This document shows positions 15,948 to 24,064 of a DNA stretch of 43,667 nt, one piece after another. The notes under the pieces were generated by a model. It worked only from the letters and a program-made list of their open reading frames with translations, had not been told where the DNA came from and made no database searches. Numbering within the stretch: the first letter of the stretch is position 1; each line of letters opens with the position of its first letter. A program made the position numbers and the translations under genes. Source of the stretch: Ignavibacteria bacterium RIFOXYB12_FULL_35_14 (GTDB lineage Bacteria > Bacteroidota > Ignavibacteria > Ignavibacteriales > Ignavibacteriaceae); assembly GCA_001803045.1 (NCBI GenBank), contig MHAR01000009.1, positions 1 through 43,667 of the forward strand, in the 5' to 3' direction.

Positions 15948-17191
15948 ACAAATACCCCAAATACAAACTCGCCGGTGTTGAATGGATTGGTGATATTCCC
16001 GAACATTGGGAAGTTGAAAGAACAAAATGGGTATTTTCAGAAAGCAAACTTAGGAATAGAGAATTAAAGTATGTGGACGAAGATTTATTATCAGTTTCCG
16101 AATACTATGGTGTTGCAAAGCGTAGAGAAATAATTGATAATAACGATATTTTAAATCGTGCTGAATCACTATCAGAAAATAAAATAGTTATTAAAGGTGA
16201 ATTAGTTATAAATATAATGTTAGCTTGGAAGAAAGGACTTGGAATATCTGATCATAACGGAATTGTAAGTCCTTCGTATTGTGTTTTTAAATTACTTGTT
16301 GACAAAGGTGATCCGAAATTCTTTCACTACTTATATCGTACAAATTTGTATGCAGAGGTATTTAGACAAAACTCAAGAGGGATTATTGATTCAAGACTAC
16401 GATTATATCCCGAAGAATTTTTTAATATAATTACTATAGTTCCGTCACCAGAAGAACAAACCGCCATTGCCAATTTTCTTGATGAAAAAACTGCACAGAT
16501 AGACAAACTAATTACAAACAAACAAAAGCTAATTGAACTCCTTAAAGAAGAGCGCACTGCAATAATTAACCAAGCAGTTACACGCGGTATTGTCCCCAAT
16601 GTTAAACTTAAACCAAGTGGAATAGAATGGCTCGGCAACATCCCCGAACATTGGGCAGTGAAGAAGTTGAAGTATATGGCAAAGTTAAAAAGTGGCGAAT
16701 CGATAACTTCTGATAATATCAGAGAAGCGGATGAATACGCTGTTTACGGTGGCAATGGTTTAAGAGGATATACTTCAACTTATACTCATGATGGAGATTA
16801 TATTCTTATTGGTAGACAAGGGGCATTATGTGGAAATATTAATTACGCTTTTGGTAAATTTTTTGCGTCCGAGCATGCTGTTGTTGTAACAAGATTCAAT
16901 GATGAACATATTTTTTGGTTAGGAGAACTGCTTAGATCAATGAACCTAAATCAATATTCGATTTCAGCAGCACAACCTGGGTTGTCAGTAGAAAGGATCC
17001 AAAATTTATCAATTCCATATCCACAAATAGATGAACAAGAATTGATTGGAAAACACATCGAAACCGAAACAAAAAGAATAGACAACACAATTTCCAAAAT
17101 AGAAAGAGAAATTGAGCTGCTGCAAGAATATCGCACAGCGTTAATAAGTGAAGTAGTAACGGGAAAAATCGATGTGCGAAATACAGTGTAA
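15944..17191 (+). CDS. hsdS: Type I restriction-modification specificity subunit
   Basis: This 415-residue protein has two target-recognition domains, each opened by a near-identical block: VEWIGDIPEHW at residues 11-21 and IEWLGNIPEHW at about 227-237. Each is closed by a conserved helical spacer: PSPEEQTAIANFLDEKTAQI...INQAVTRGI in the middle, and IDEQELIGKHIETETKRI...ISEVVTGKI at the end. Each domain reads one half of a bipartite DNA site, and the helices set the gap and hold HsdM. The repeated blocks are also similar in DNA (CCCGAACATTGGG at 15998 and 16643), which could allow domain exchange. It is translationally coupled to hsdM. The target sequence cannot be predicted by eye. Confidence 0.96.
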   Translation: MNKYPKYKLAGVEWIGDIPEHWEVERTKWVFSESKLRNRELKYVDEDLLSVSEYYGVAKRREIIDNNDILNRAESLSENKIVIKGELVINIMLAWKKGLGISDHNGIVSPSYCVFKLLVDKGDPKFFHYLYRTNLYAEVFRQNSRGIIDSRLRLYPEEFFNIITIVPSPEEQTAIANFLDEKTAQIDKLITNKQKLIELLKEERTAIINQAVTRGIVPNVKLKPSGIEWLGNIPEHWAVKKLKYMAKLKSGESITSDNIREADEYAVYGGNGLRGYTSTYTHDGDYILIGRQGALCGNINYAFGKFFASEHAVVVTRFNDEHIFWLGELLRSMNLNQYSISAAQPGLSVERIQNLSIPYPQIDEQELIGKHIETETKRIDNTISKIEREIELLQEYRTALISEVVTGKIDVRNTV

Positions 17192-17258
17192 TTGTTCATT
17201 CCATTTGCTATTTTTAATAAAAAACTAATTACCTTTCCTTTGAAGAAAAGAGGAAGAA

Positions 17259-17933
17259 ATGAAAACAATTTCATATAAAAACGAAATAGGTTTTGGTATT
17301 TATACCATACCTGATATAAGCCGCTTATTGAAGGTAGACCGAAGAAAGGTTACCCGATATATCTCCGAATATTGGGATGAAAAAATTGGACGTAAACTTT
17401 TTAGTGACACATATTCCTGGAGTGTTAATCAGAGGAATAAAGCAGTAAACTTTTATGTTCTTATAGAGCTTTTTACTTTCTTCAAATTACAAGAGATTGG
17501 AGTTAGAGCAAAAACAATTCTTAAGGCAAGAGGAAGCATTTCAAAAGAATTGGGTTTTGATTACCCTTTCGCATCATCTCAACTATTAACCGATGGTAAA
17601 AAAATTTGGTATCAGTTTGAAGACGATATCGTTAACGCAGATGGTACTAGCCAAACCAACTTTGTACAAATTATTGAAAGTTTTGCTTCTAAAGTTGATT
17701 TCCTTGATAACAGCTTAGCACAAAGACTCTGGCCATTCGGTAAAGACAGAAACATTGTTGTCGACCCGCATCATCAATTTGGTCAACCAGTCATTAAAGG
17801 AACAAATATTAATGCAGAAGTAATATTCTCAATGTTCAAAAGCGGAGAACCAACATCTTCTCTTGCTATTCTCTATGATCTCACCGAGGCAGAAATAAAC
17901 GATGCTATTAATTTCTACCGATCTGCAGCGTAA
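17259..17933 (+). CDS. DUF433 antitoxin-like protein with N-terminal helix-turn-helix
   Basis: This 224-residue protein begins with a MerR/HTH-like segment (IYTIPDISRLLKVDRRKVTR, about 15-40). A middle region includes ELFTFFKLQEIGVRAKTILK. It ends in a DUF433 domain (about 165-222: NIVVDPHHQFGQPVIKGTNI, then SLAILYDLTEAEINDAINFY). DUF433 proteins are the usual partners of DUF5615 PIN-like proteins and are regarded as antitoxins. The HTH probably lets it bind its own operator. It starts 67 bases after hsdS, with AAGAGGAAGAA as ribosome binding site, and its stop overlaps the next ATG by one base (TAATG). It sits inside the hsd operon, so repression here could also affect hsdR. Antitoxin activity is inferred from family and context. 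Confidence 0.87.
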   Translation: MKTISYKNEIGFGIYTIPDISRLLKVDRRKVTRYISEYWDEKIGRKLFSDTYSWSVNQRNKAVNFYVLIELFTFFKLQEIGVRAKTILKARGSISKELGFDYPFASSQLLTDGKKIWYQFEDDIVNADGTSQTNFVQIIESFASKVDFLDNSLAQRLWPFGKDRNIVVDPHHQFGQPVIKGTNINAEVIFSMFKSGEPTSSLAILYDLTEAEINDAINFYRSAA

Positions 17934-18328
17934 TGGAAATCTTTCTTGACGAGAATCTTTCTGAGTATGTTGCGGATGCATTCAATTCTTTAAATAAAGG
18001 TTATTTCAGAGATGTTCAAGTCTTTTCTACTAAAGTCAAATTTGGTAAAGGCGCACCAGACGAAGAGATAATACCAGAAATTGGTCAAATTAGTGGCATT
18101 CTAGTTACTCAAGATGTTAATATTCATAGAATGAAATTACAGTATAACCTTTGTTCAAAATTTAACCTGGGTATTTTTTTTCTCGCATTGCCTAAAGATC
18201 AAAATAAACATTGGGAAATTGTTAAACTTTTAGTTAATAACTGGAAAGAAATAATTCATAGATCTGAAAAAGAAAAGAAACCTTTCGCATTTAGGATTCG
18301 TGTGCGAGGAAAAATGGAGAAATTATAG
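17933..18328 (+). CDS. DUF5615 PIN-like protein, probable toxin
   Basis: This 131-residue protein starts MEIFLDENLSEYVADAF, the signature of the DUF5615 (Mut7-C/PIN-like) family. Acidic residues in the expected places for a metal-dependent nuclease are Asp6/Glu7, Asp43/Glu44 in GAPDEEII and Asp61 in LVTQDVNIH. PIN toxins cleave RNA and are held in check by a cognate antitoxin, here the DUF433 protein. Start and stop are both shared or nearly so: the ATG overlaps the antitoxin stop, and hsdR begins one base after this stop. The C-terminus is rich in Lys and Arg. The nuclease role is inferred; a role as accessory restriction effector cannot be excluded. Confidence 0.85.
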   Translation: MEIFLDENLSEYVADAFNSLNKGYFRDVQVFSTKVKFGKGAPDEEIIPEIGQISGILVTQDVNIHRMKLQYNLCSKFNLGIFFLALPKDQNKHWEIVKLLVNNWKEIIHRSEKEKKPFAFRIRVRGKMEKL

Positions 18329-18329
18329 G

Positions 18330-21323
18330 ATGAGCAATTCCATTCATTTAGAATCCACTTTTGAATCAGCGATTATTGAAGGATTAACATCAATCGGTTG
18401 GTTTGAAGGTAATGCTGATGATTTCTGTAACGATCTTTCCTTTGATAAAAAAGCTATACTCTCATTTATCCAAACATCTCAACCCAAAGAATGGGAACTG
18501 CTGAAGTCATACTACAAGGAAGAATCAGAAAATAAATTCATTCAACGCCTTTTTAAGGAATTGGATTTAAGAGGAATGCTCGATGTTATCAGGCATGGTA
18601 TAACGGATAGCGGTATTAAATTCAAACTTGCTTACTTTAAACCTGATAGTGGACTGAATCCTGATACACAACGGCAATACGGATATAACAGACACTATGT
18701 AACACGACAAGTCTTCTTCTCTTCCAAAAACAATAAAAGTATTGATCTTCTTCTTTCGTTAAATGGTCTTCCAGTTGCAACAATGGAATTAAAAAATCAT
18801 TTTACCGGACAGCGAGTAAGCGATGCTATCGAGCAATATAAAACCAGTCGCGATCCGAAAGAATTATTATTCCAATTTAAGAAAAGGGCTTTAGTACATT
18901 TTACTGTTGATCCCGATGAAGTTTATTTTACCACTAAGCTTGAAAGTTTTGGGACAAAATTTTTTCCCTTCAATAAAGGATATAACAACGGAGCGGGTAA
19001 TCCGCCAGCGAAAGACTATACAACTTACCGCTCCTCATATTTCTGGGAGGACATTTTATCCATTGATAGCTGGACAGAAATAATTGCCCGATACATTCAC
19101 CTTCAAAAAGAAGAATACCAAGTTGAAGGTAAAAAGTATTACAAAGAAACAATGCTCTTTCCTCGCTTTCACCAATTAGATGTGGTCAGAAAATTAATTG
19201 CGGATGCTAAGTTAAACGGAAGTGGAAGAAGATATTTAATCGAACATTCAGCCGGAAGCGGTAAAAGTAATTCTATTGCTTGGCTGGCTTATCGTTTATC
19301 TTCTCTTTATGATCCTTTTGATAAAAAGATATTTGATTCGATAATCGTTATAACTGATAGAAACGTACTTGATCAACAACTTCAAAATACCATTTACCAG
19401 TTTGAACATAAAACCGGTGTTGTTCTACGTATCGAAGTTGATTCAAAACAATTAGCTGAGGCAATTACAAATGGTATAAGTATTATAATAACTACGCTTC
19501 AAAAATTTCCTTTCGCCTTAAATCATCTTACCGAAATACCAAACCGTAATTATGCGGTAATTATTGATGAAGCACACAGCAGTCAAGGCGGTGAAGCAAG
19601 TCGTAAAATGACAGAAGCATTAGTTGGCAAAAATATTTCTTTAGAAGAATCTGAAAAAGTAGAAAGTGAAATTGAAACCAGTTTTGCTGATGAAGATGAT
19701 TATATCCGGGAAATAATTCAGAAAAGAGGTCCGCAGAAGAATATAAGTTTATTTGCTTTTACCGCTACTCCAAAATCCAAAACACTTGAAGTCTTTGGGT
19801 ATAAAGATTCCGAAGGAAAACCAAGACCGTTCCATCTCTATTCAATGCGCCAAGCTATAGAAGAAGGTTTTATTATCGATGTATTAAAGAACTACACTAC
19901 GTATGAAACCTATTATCGCTTTTGTAAAACTATTGAGGACGATCCTTCCCTAAATAAAAGAAAAGCAACAAAAGCGATTGCAAGATTCGCCTCCTTCCAT
20001 CCCACAAACCTTGCACAAAAAACGGAAGTGATGGTTGAGCATTTCCGTCAAGTTACTATGAAAAAAATAGGCGGTAAAGCTAAAGCAATGGTTGTAACTG
20101 CGTCACGTAAACATGCTTTAAAATTTTATTTTGAATTTAAGGATTATATCAAGGAGAAGGGTTATACCAACATTAGACCGCTTGTTGCCTTTTCGGGTTC
20201 GGTTATAGATGATCTGTTCCCCGAAGGTGTTACAGAAGTGCAATTAAATAAATTTGGTGAGAAGGAATTGCCCGAGAAATTTGCAACTGGTGAGTTTCAA
20301 GTTTTACTTGTTGCTGATAAATATCAATATGGTTTTGATCAACCTTTATTGCATACAATGTATGTTGATAAAAAATTATCGGGCGTAAGAGCTGTTCAAA
20401 CACTTTCTCGGTTGAATAGAACTTATCCTGGCAAAGAAGATACTTTTGTTTTGGACTTTGCGAATGACCGGCAAACAATCATAGATTCATTTCAGCCCTA
20501 CTATGAAATGACCACTATAACCGAATCAACTGATCCTAACCATCTTTATAATCTGAAAGGTAAAATTGATTCAGCCCAAGTCTATTATCAATCAGAAGTA
20601 GATGCTTTTTCTAAGGTATTTTATAAACCTGGCAGTGCATCAGTAAGAGATCAAGGTAAGTTATATGCTTATATCGATCCGGCTGTTGATCGTTATAAAA
20701 AGTTGGAAGAGGAGCCACAAGATGAGTTTAAGAAATCGTTGACATCTTTTGTTCGTCTCTATTCTTTTCTATCCCAGATAATGCCGTTTCAAGATGTTGA
20801 ATTAGAAAAATTATATTCATTTGGAAGGTTCTTATTAACTAAACTTCCCAAAGTTGATTACACAGAACGGTTAAAATTAGATAATGAAGTAGCTCTGGAG
20901 TATTATCGATTACAAAAAATTGCTGAGGGTGATTTAGTTCTTCAAGTGCAAGGTGAATATGGTCTTAATCCTGTCACCGAAGCCGGAATAAGCAGACCAA
21001 AAGATGAAAAAGATAAACTTTCTAATATTATTCATCTTCTAAATGAAAAATACGGTACTGATTTTACCGATGCTGATAGATTATACTTTGAGCAGCTTGA
21101 ACAAGCGTTATATGAAAGTAATGAACTAAAAATTAGAGCTAAAAATAATCCGATAGAAAATTTCAAATATGCTTTTGATGAAGTATTCATACAAACACTG
21201 ATCGACCGTATGGACGCAAACCAAGAAATCTTTGACAAGATAATGCTCAATTCTGAATTTAAGAAGGATGTAGTGGAATGGTTAACGAAGAAAATCTACA
21301 AAAGAATTAAAGATGAGAACTAG
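18330..21323 (+). CDS. hsdR: Type I restriction enzyme endonuclease/translocase subunit
   Basis: This 997-residue motor-nuclease cuts unmodified DNA after ATP-driven translocation. The nuclease domain shows Asp139, then Glu153-x-Lys155 (LPVATMELKN), a PD-(D/E)xK core. The superfamily 2 helicase has Walker A AGSGKS at 308-313, DEAH at 413-416, FAFTATP, and motif VI as TLSRLNRTYPG. A helical C-terminal region for binding the methylase core follows. I chose ATG 18330, one base after the preceding stop, over an in-frame GTG at 18300 inside the preceding gene; GGAG at about 18315 could serve as ribosome binding site. The gene is intact and ends the five-gene operon. Confidence 0.96.
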   Translation: MSNSIHLESTFESAIIEGLTSIGWFEGNADDFCNDLSFDKKAILSFIQTSQPKEWELLKSYYKEESENKFIQRLFKELDLRGMLDVIRHGITDSGIKFKLAYFKPDSGLNPDTQRQYGYNRHYVTRQVFFSSKNNKSIDLLLSLNGLPVATMELKNHFTGQRVSDAIEQYKTSRDPKELLFQFKKRALVHFTVDPDEVYFTTKLESFGTKFFPFNKGYNNGAGNPPAKDYTTYRSSYFWEDILSIDSWTEIIARYIHLQKEEYQVEGKKYYKETMLFPRFHQLDVVRKLIADAKLNGSGRRYLIEHSAGSGKSNSIAWLAYRLSSLYDPFDKKIFDSIIVITDRNVLDQQLQNTIYQFEHKTGVVLRIEVDSKQLAEAITNGISIIITTLQKFPFALNHLTEIPNRNYAVIIDEAHSSQGGEASRKMTEALVGKNISLEESEKVESEIETSFADEDDYIREIIQKRGPQKNISLFAFTATPKSKTLEVFGYKDSEGKPRPFHLYSMRQAIEEGFIIDVLKNYTTYETYYRFCKTIEDDPSLNKRKATKAIARFASFHPTNLAQKTEVMVEHFRQVTMKKIGGKAKAMVVTASRKHALKFYFEFKDYIKEKGYTNIRPLVAFSGSVIDDLFPEGVTEVQLNKFGEKELPEKFATGEFQVLLVADKYQYGFDQPLLHTMYVDKKLSGVRAVQTLSRLNRTYPGKEDTFVLDFANDRQTIIDSFQPYYEMTTITESTDPNHLYNLKGKIDSAQVYYQSEVDAFSKVFYKPGSASVRDQGKLYAYIDPAVDRYKKLEEEPQDEFKKSLTSFVRLYSFLSQIMPFQDVELEKLYSFGRFLLTKLPKVDYTERLKLDNEVALEYYRLQKIAEGDLVLQVQGEYGLNPVTEAGISRPKDEKDKLSNIIHLLNEKYGTDFTDADRLYFEQLEQALYESNELKIRAKNNPIENFKYAFDEVFIQTLIDRMDANQEIFDKIMLNSEFKKDVVEWLTKKIYKRIKDEN

Positions 21324-21370
21324 TGTCTACTATTAAATTTAGCCCATGCGCTTGTTGATTAAGCTTTCTA

Positions 21371-21378
21371 TAACTTTG
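21371..21378 (+). promoter_or_regulatory. -7 element (TAACTTTG) of the LapA-domain gene
   Basis: TAACTTTG matches TAnnTTTG exactly, 29 bases before the ATG. TTG triplets at 21352 and 21355 lie slightly closer than the usual -33 spacing. Confidence 0.4.
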
Positions 21379-21407
21379 CAATATAAATTTTAACCGTTGA
21401 GGGATTC

Positions 21408-21653
21408 ATGAAAGCAAAAATTATTATTCTCCTAATCTTAATTATCCTCTTCACAATTTTCGTTTCGCAAAACACGCGCATCATTCAGATAGATTTTTTG
21501 TTTTGGTCAATTGCAATGTCAGCAATTGTATTAATCTCATTGATGATGCTTATTGGTGTTATTGCGGGATTTATAATTGCCAAAATGTTTGACCGTCCTT
21601 CGAAATCGAAAGTAAACATTTCGGGAATGAATCAGTTCACTGACCCGGTGTAA
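21408..21653 (+). CDS. LapA-domain small inner-membrane protein
   Basis: This 81-residue protein has two membrane helices (about 4-18 and 34-60). They are joined by the conserved VSQNTRIIQIDFLFWSIAMS segment that defines the LapA/DUF1049 family. After the second helix comes a short cytoplasmic tail. In E. coli LapA takes part in lipopolysaccharide assembly and LpxC control together with LapB, but most small DUF1049 proteins lack direct evidence. It stands alone after the hsd operon, with its own -7 element, and is convergent with the peptidase gene downstream. Confidence 0.88.
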   Translation: MKAKIIILLILIILFTIFVSQNTRIIQIDFLFWSIAMSAIVLISLMMLIGVIAGFIIAKMFDRPSKSKVNISGMNQFTDPV

Positions 21654-21668
21654 TAATCAAAATGAACG

Positions 21669-21713
21669 TCTCTCCTGATAAACCCGTCTGCCAACAGGTT
21701 AGATGGGGAGAGA
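21669..21713. terminator. Hairpin between convergent lapA-like and peptidase genes
   Basis: TCTCTCC (21669-21675) pairs with GGAGAGA (21707-21713), and AACC with GGTT inside it. It sits 15 bases after the LapA-domain stop and 26 before the peptidase stop. No long U-run follows on either side. It resembles the pyrimidine/purine palindromes at 2193 and 43500. Confidence 0.45.
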
Positions 21714-21739
21714 AGTGATAATTAATATTTCTAATTTAC

Positions 21740-23437
21740 TTACTTAATAAACTGCTGCGCATAATATTTTGCAGTTAGCTTTTCACTGGTCGCTTTTTCA
21801 ATCATCTCGTTCCAGTAAAGCTTATTACCTTCGTCGAACATCTTATCTTTCAAGTATTTTCCAATTTCAGTTTTCCCATTAAAGCTTTGGTTCATCGGGT
21901 CATTAGAATTGAGCAAGTTATTGTTTATATGAAAAGATAGCTGAGAAGCTAACAATTCACCAAGCATGTAATTGTGATAATATGCCGGATACAAAGCAAT
22001 GTGAATCTTCGACGCCCAATCGGGTTCATTTCTATTTTCCGGTCGTTTAAGCAGTTGATACTTTTCAACTAAATCCCACCAGAACTTGTTCAAATCTTGA
22101 TCGGGATTTTCATACATGCTTTTTTCAAACCTGTAAACAACTTGTGCCCATCTGCTGAACACCAATTGTTCAAGTCGCAAGGAATTAAAGCTTGCTTCTG
22201 CAATTTTTTCTTTTTCATTTTGGGAAATACCTACAACATCAATAAGCCATTGCGGATTTGACGCAAATCTTCCAAACAGCATTGCAATAGCTTCGGTTGT
22301 AAATGTGTGCGCTTCTTCCCTCAGTGTCCACGGTAAATTTCTATCGATATTTTTACTGTAAACTGCATGACCATACTCGTGAAGCATTGTGCCCATCCAA
22401 TTATAATTTGGCTTAACATTGCAGACAACCCTTACATCACCAAGCCGGTCGATATCTGTGCAATAAGCGTGTTGATATTTTCCTTCCTTTTCGAACAAAT
22501 CACTTTTTGCTATCATATCATCTATTTGTAATCCAATTCCGGCAAAATATTTTTGTGTTAATTCAACTATATCTTTGTTCTTATAGTAGCCGTCCAAATC
22601 GACTTTGTAAATTTTAGGCGCTTCTTGAAAAAATCTGTTTTGATAATGCCAGGGCATCAGTTCAGTTTTTGAGATGCGATAGCGCTTTGCAAGAAAATCA
22701 TCCACTTCGTTTTTTACCTGAGAATAGACTCCTTTTGTTCTTTCATATAGATCATTAAAAATCATATCAATATCTTTTGGATCTTGTTCAGCTAATTTCA
22801 AGCTCATTTCATGATAATTTGAGTAGCCCAACTCGCGCGCAGTTTCATTTCGCATCTTAACTAATTTCAAAATATCATCGGCAACAGCTTTCCCAATTTT
22901 CTTACTTGCCAACCATGTTTCCTGCAGAGTTTTCGAATCGGTTGAATTTTTCAGTGTTTCTTCTATTTGATTATCGGTTAATTTCTTTCCGCCAACTTCC
23001 GCTCTAAAGGTTGAATAACGGTTTTCGATTTCAGTTGCAAGCTTCACGATTGCTTCGAGCTTTTGTTCATCAATTTGATATTTGCTATAAGCGCGGTAAA
23101 GAACATCAAGCTGACGGTTCAATAATTCATCTTTAATCGAATTTGCTTCTTTGATTTTTTTCAGAATTGCAAAGTCATCTTTGTTTGAATAAATCTTGTT
23201 GTATTTTATCTGTAAGTCGGAGGACTTGTTGTAATCTTCCGTATTTCCCGAAATTGTGGCGTTAAAGTAAGCGATAGCGTAATCTTTGTAAGCAGTTGCT
23301 GCTTTGCCTTCAAAATTCGTTATGAATGTTTTAAGTTCTTGGGTCATTTTGTCCTCATTTGTTGTACAACCATCTAGGATTAAAAGAAAAAGTATGATGT
23401 TTATTGAAATAAGATTGAATTGATGGTTTTTTTTCAA
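21740..23437 (-). CDS. Lipoprotein M2/M3-like zinc peptidase
   Basis: This 565-residue gluzincin has the zinc site HEYGH at 353-357 and a likely third ligand Glu382 in TTEAIAMLFGR, 29 residues after His353. The flanking AYCTDIDRLGDVRVVCNVKP and NYHEMSLKLAEQDP blocks match the family usually filed as M2 (peptidyl-dipeptidase A) metallopeptidase, though the spacing is closer to M3 oligopeptidases. The N-terminus is a lipoprotein signal ending LLILDGC, so the enzyme should be membrane-tethered in the periplasm, trimming peptides. The C-terminal half has HIALYPAYYHNYMLGELLAS, typical of these enzymes near the substrate site. It is monocistronic. Family M2 against M3 is uncertain, but peptidase identity is not. 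Confidence 0.92.
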   Translation of the reverse strand: MKKNHQFNLISINIILFLLILDGCTTNEDKMTQELKTFITNFEGKAATAYKDYAIAYFNATISGNTEDYNKSSDLQIKYNKIYSNKDDFAILKKIKEANSIKDELLNRQLDVLYRAYSKYQIDEQKLEAIVKLATEIENRYSTFRAEVGGKKLTDNQIEETLKNSTDSKTLQETWLASKKIGKAVADDILKLVKMRNETARELGYSNYHEMSLKLAEQDPKDIDMIFNDLYERTKGVYSQVKNEVDDFLAKRYRISKTELMPWHYQNRFFQEAPKIYKVDLDGYYKNKDIVELTQKYFAGIGLQIDDMIAKSDLFEKEGKYQHAYCTDIDRLGDVRVVCNVKPNYNWMGTMLHEYGHAVYSKNIDRNLPWTLREEAHTFTTEAIAMLFGRFASNPQWLIDVVGISQNEKEKIAEASFNSLRLEQLVFSRWAQVVYRFEKSMYENPDQDLNKFWWDLVEKYQLLKRPENRNEPDWASKIHIALYPAYYHNYMLGELLASQLSFHINNNLLNSNDPMNQSFNGKTEIGKYLKDKMFDEGNKLYWNEMIEKATSEKLTAKYYAQQFIK

Positions 23438-23524
23438 TTTTTGGCTCCTATTATTTTTGTGGAGCTAAAATAACTAATTTGGCTTCAAGATATAATAGTT
23501 TAAAGTAATTACTGGAACGCTTTC

Positions 23525-23555
23525 TTGTTTATTCAATAAAATAGTGCTAAGTTTG
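23525..23555 (+). promoter_or_regulatory. Promoter of the rimP-nusA-infB operon
   Basis: TTG at 23525-23527 and TAAGTTTG at 23548-23555 match the -33 and -7 elements of Bacteroidota promoters with 20 bases between them. This would place the transcript start near 23561, right before the leader hairpin. Confidence 0.55.
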
Positions 23556-23565
23556 ACATAGTAAT

Positions 23566-23588
23566 TCGCCCTGTATCGGGCGATTTTT
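23566..23588 (+). promoter_or_regulatory. Terminator-like leader hairpin before rimP
   Basis: TCGCCC (23566-23571) and GGGCGA (23578-23583) form a 6-bp GC-rich stem with loop TGTATC, followed at once by TTTTTG. It ends 6 bases before the rimP ATG and occupies the place of a ribosome binding site, which is otherwise not visible. It could attenuate transcription or mask initiation. Confidence 0.55.
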
Positions 23589-23594
23589 GTTTGT

Positions 23595-24050
23595 ATGAGT
23601 TTACTTGACGAAAACATTAAAGAAATTGTCACAAAAGTAGTTGAAAGAAACGGTTTTTTGCTTATCGATCTTATTTTAAGAGGAACCGAGCATAACCGGG
23701 TTATCGAGGTTTATTTTGATGGCGAAAAAGATGTCTCTGCCGATGACTGCGCATTAGTCAGCCGCGAAATTGAATCACATCTGAATGACTTACTTGTTAA
23801 GCATCCTGATTTCAGGCTTGATGTTTCATCTCCCGGCATTGATAGACCGCTGAAATTTCTTAAGCAATATCAAAAGCACGTTAATCGGAAATTTGATATT
23901 TCTTACCGTTCCGGCGAGGAAATTAAAAAGCTAAGCGGTAAACTCGCTGCCATCGAAGGAGATCATCTGACTTTTATATCAAATAATAAAGAAGTAATTA
24001 TTAACTTTAATAATATTGTAAAAGCTAACGTTATAGTTAGTTTTTCTTAA
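23595..24050 (+). CDS. rimP: Ribosome maturation factor RimP
   Basis: This 151-residue factor is needed for 30S subunit maturation. The N-terminal alpha/beta domain has the diagnostic LIDLILRGTEHNRVIEVYFD, DCALVSREIESHL and DFRLDVSSPGIDRPLKFLKQ. The C-terminal SH3-like barrel follows (SGKLAAIEGDHLTF...). It is the first gene of rimP-nusA-infB, the conserved bacterial order. No Shine-Dalgarno is visible before the ATG; instead a terminator-like hairpin abuts it, so expression of the operon may be tuned there. It ends 14 bases before nusA. Confidence 0.96.
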   Translation: MSLLDENIKEIVTKVVERNGFLLIDLILRGTEHNRVIEVYFDGEKDVSADDCALVSREIESHLNDLLVKHPDFRLDVSSPGIDRPLKFLKQYQKHVNRKFDISYRSGEEIKKLSGKLAAIEGDHLTFISNNKEVIINFNNIVKANVIVSFS

Positions 24051-24064
24051 CGGAGGAGTAATAA

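Noticed and set aside
18300-18329. GTG start for hsdR at 18300
   Set aside because: It would add ten residues without family similarity and lies within the preceding gene. ATG 18330 gives the normal N-terminus.
13834-21407. Integrated island with attachment sites around the hsd operon
   Set aside because: No integrase, tRNA or direct repeat pair could be found at the two flanks. Horizontal origin is possible but not shown.
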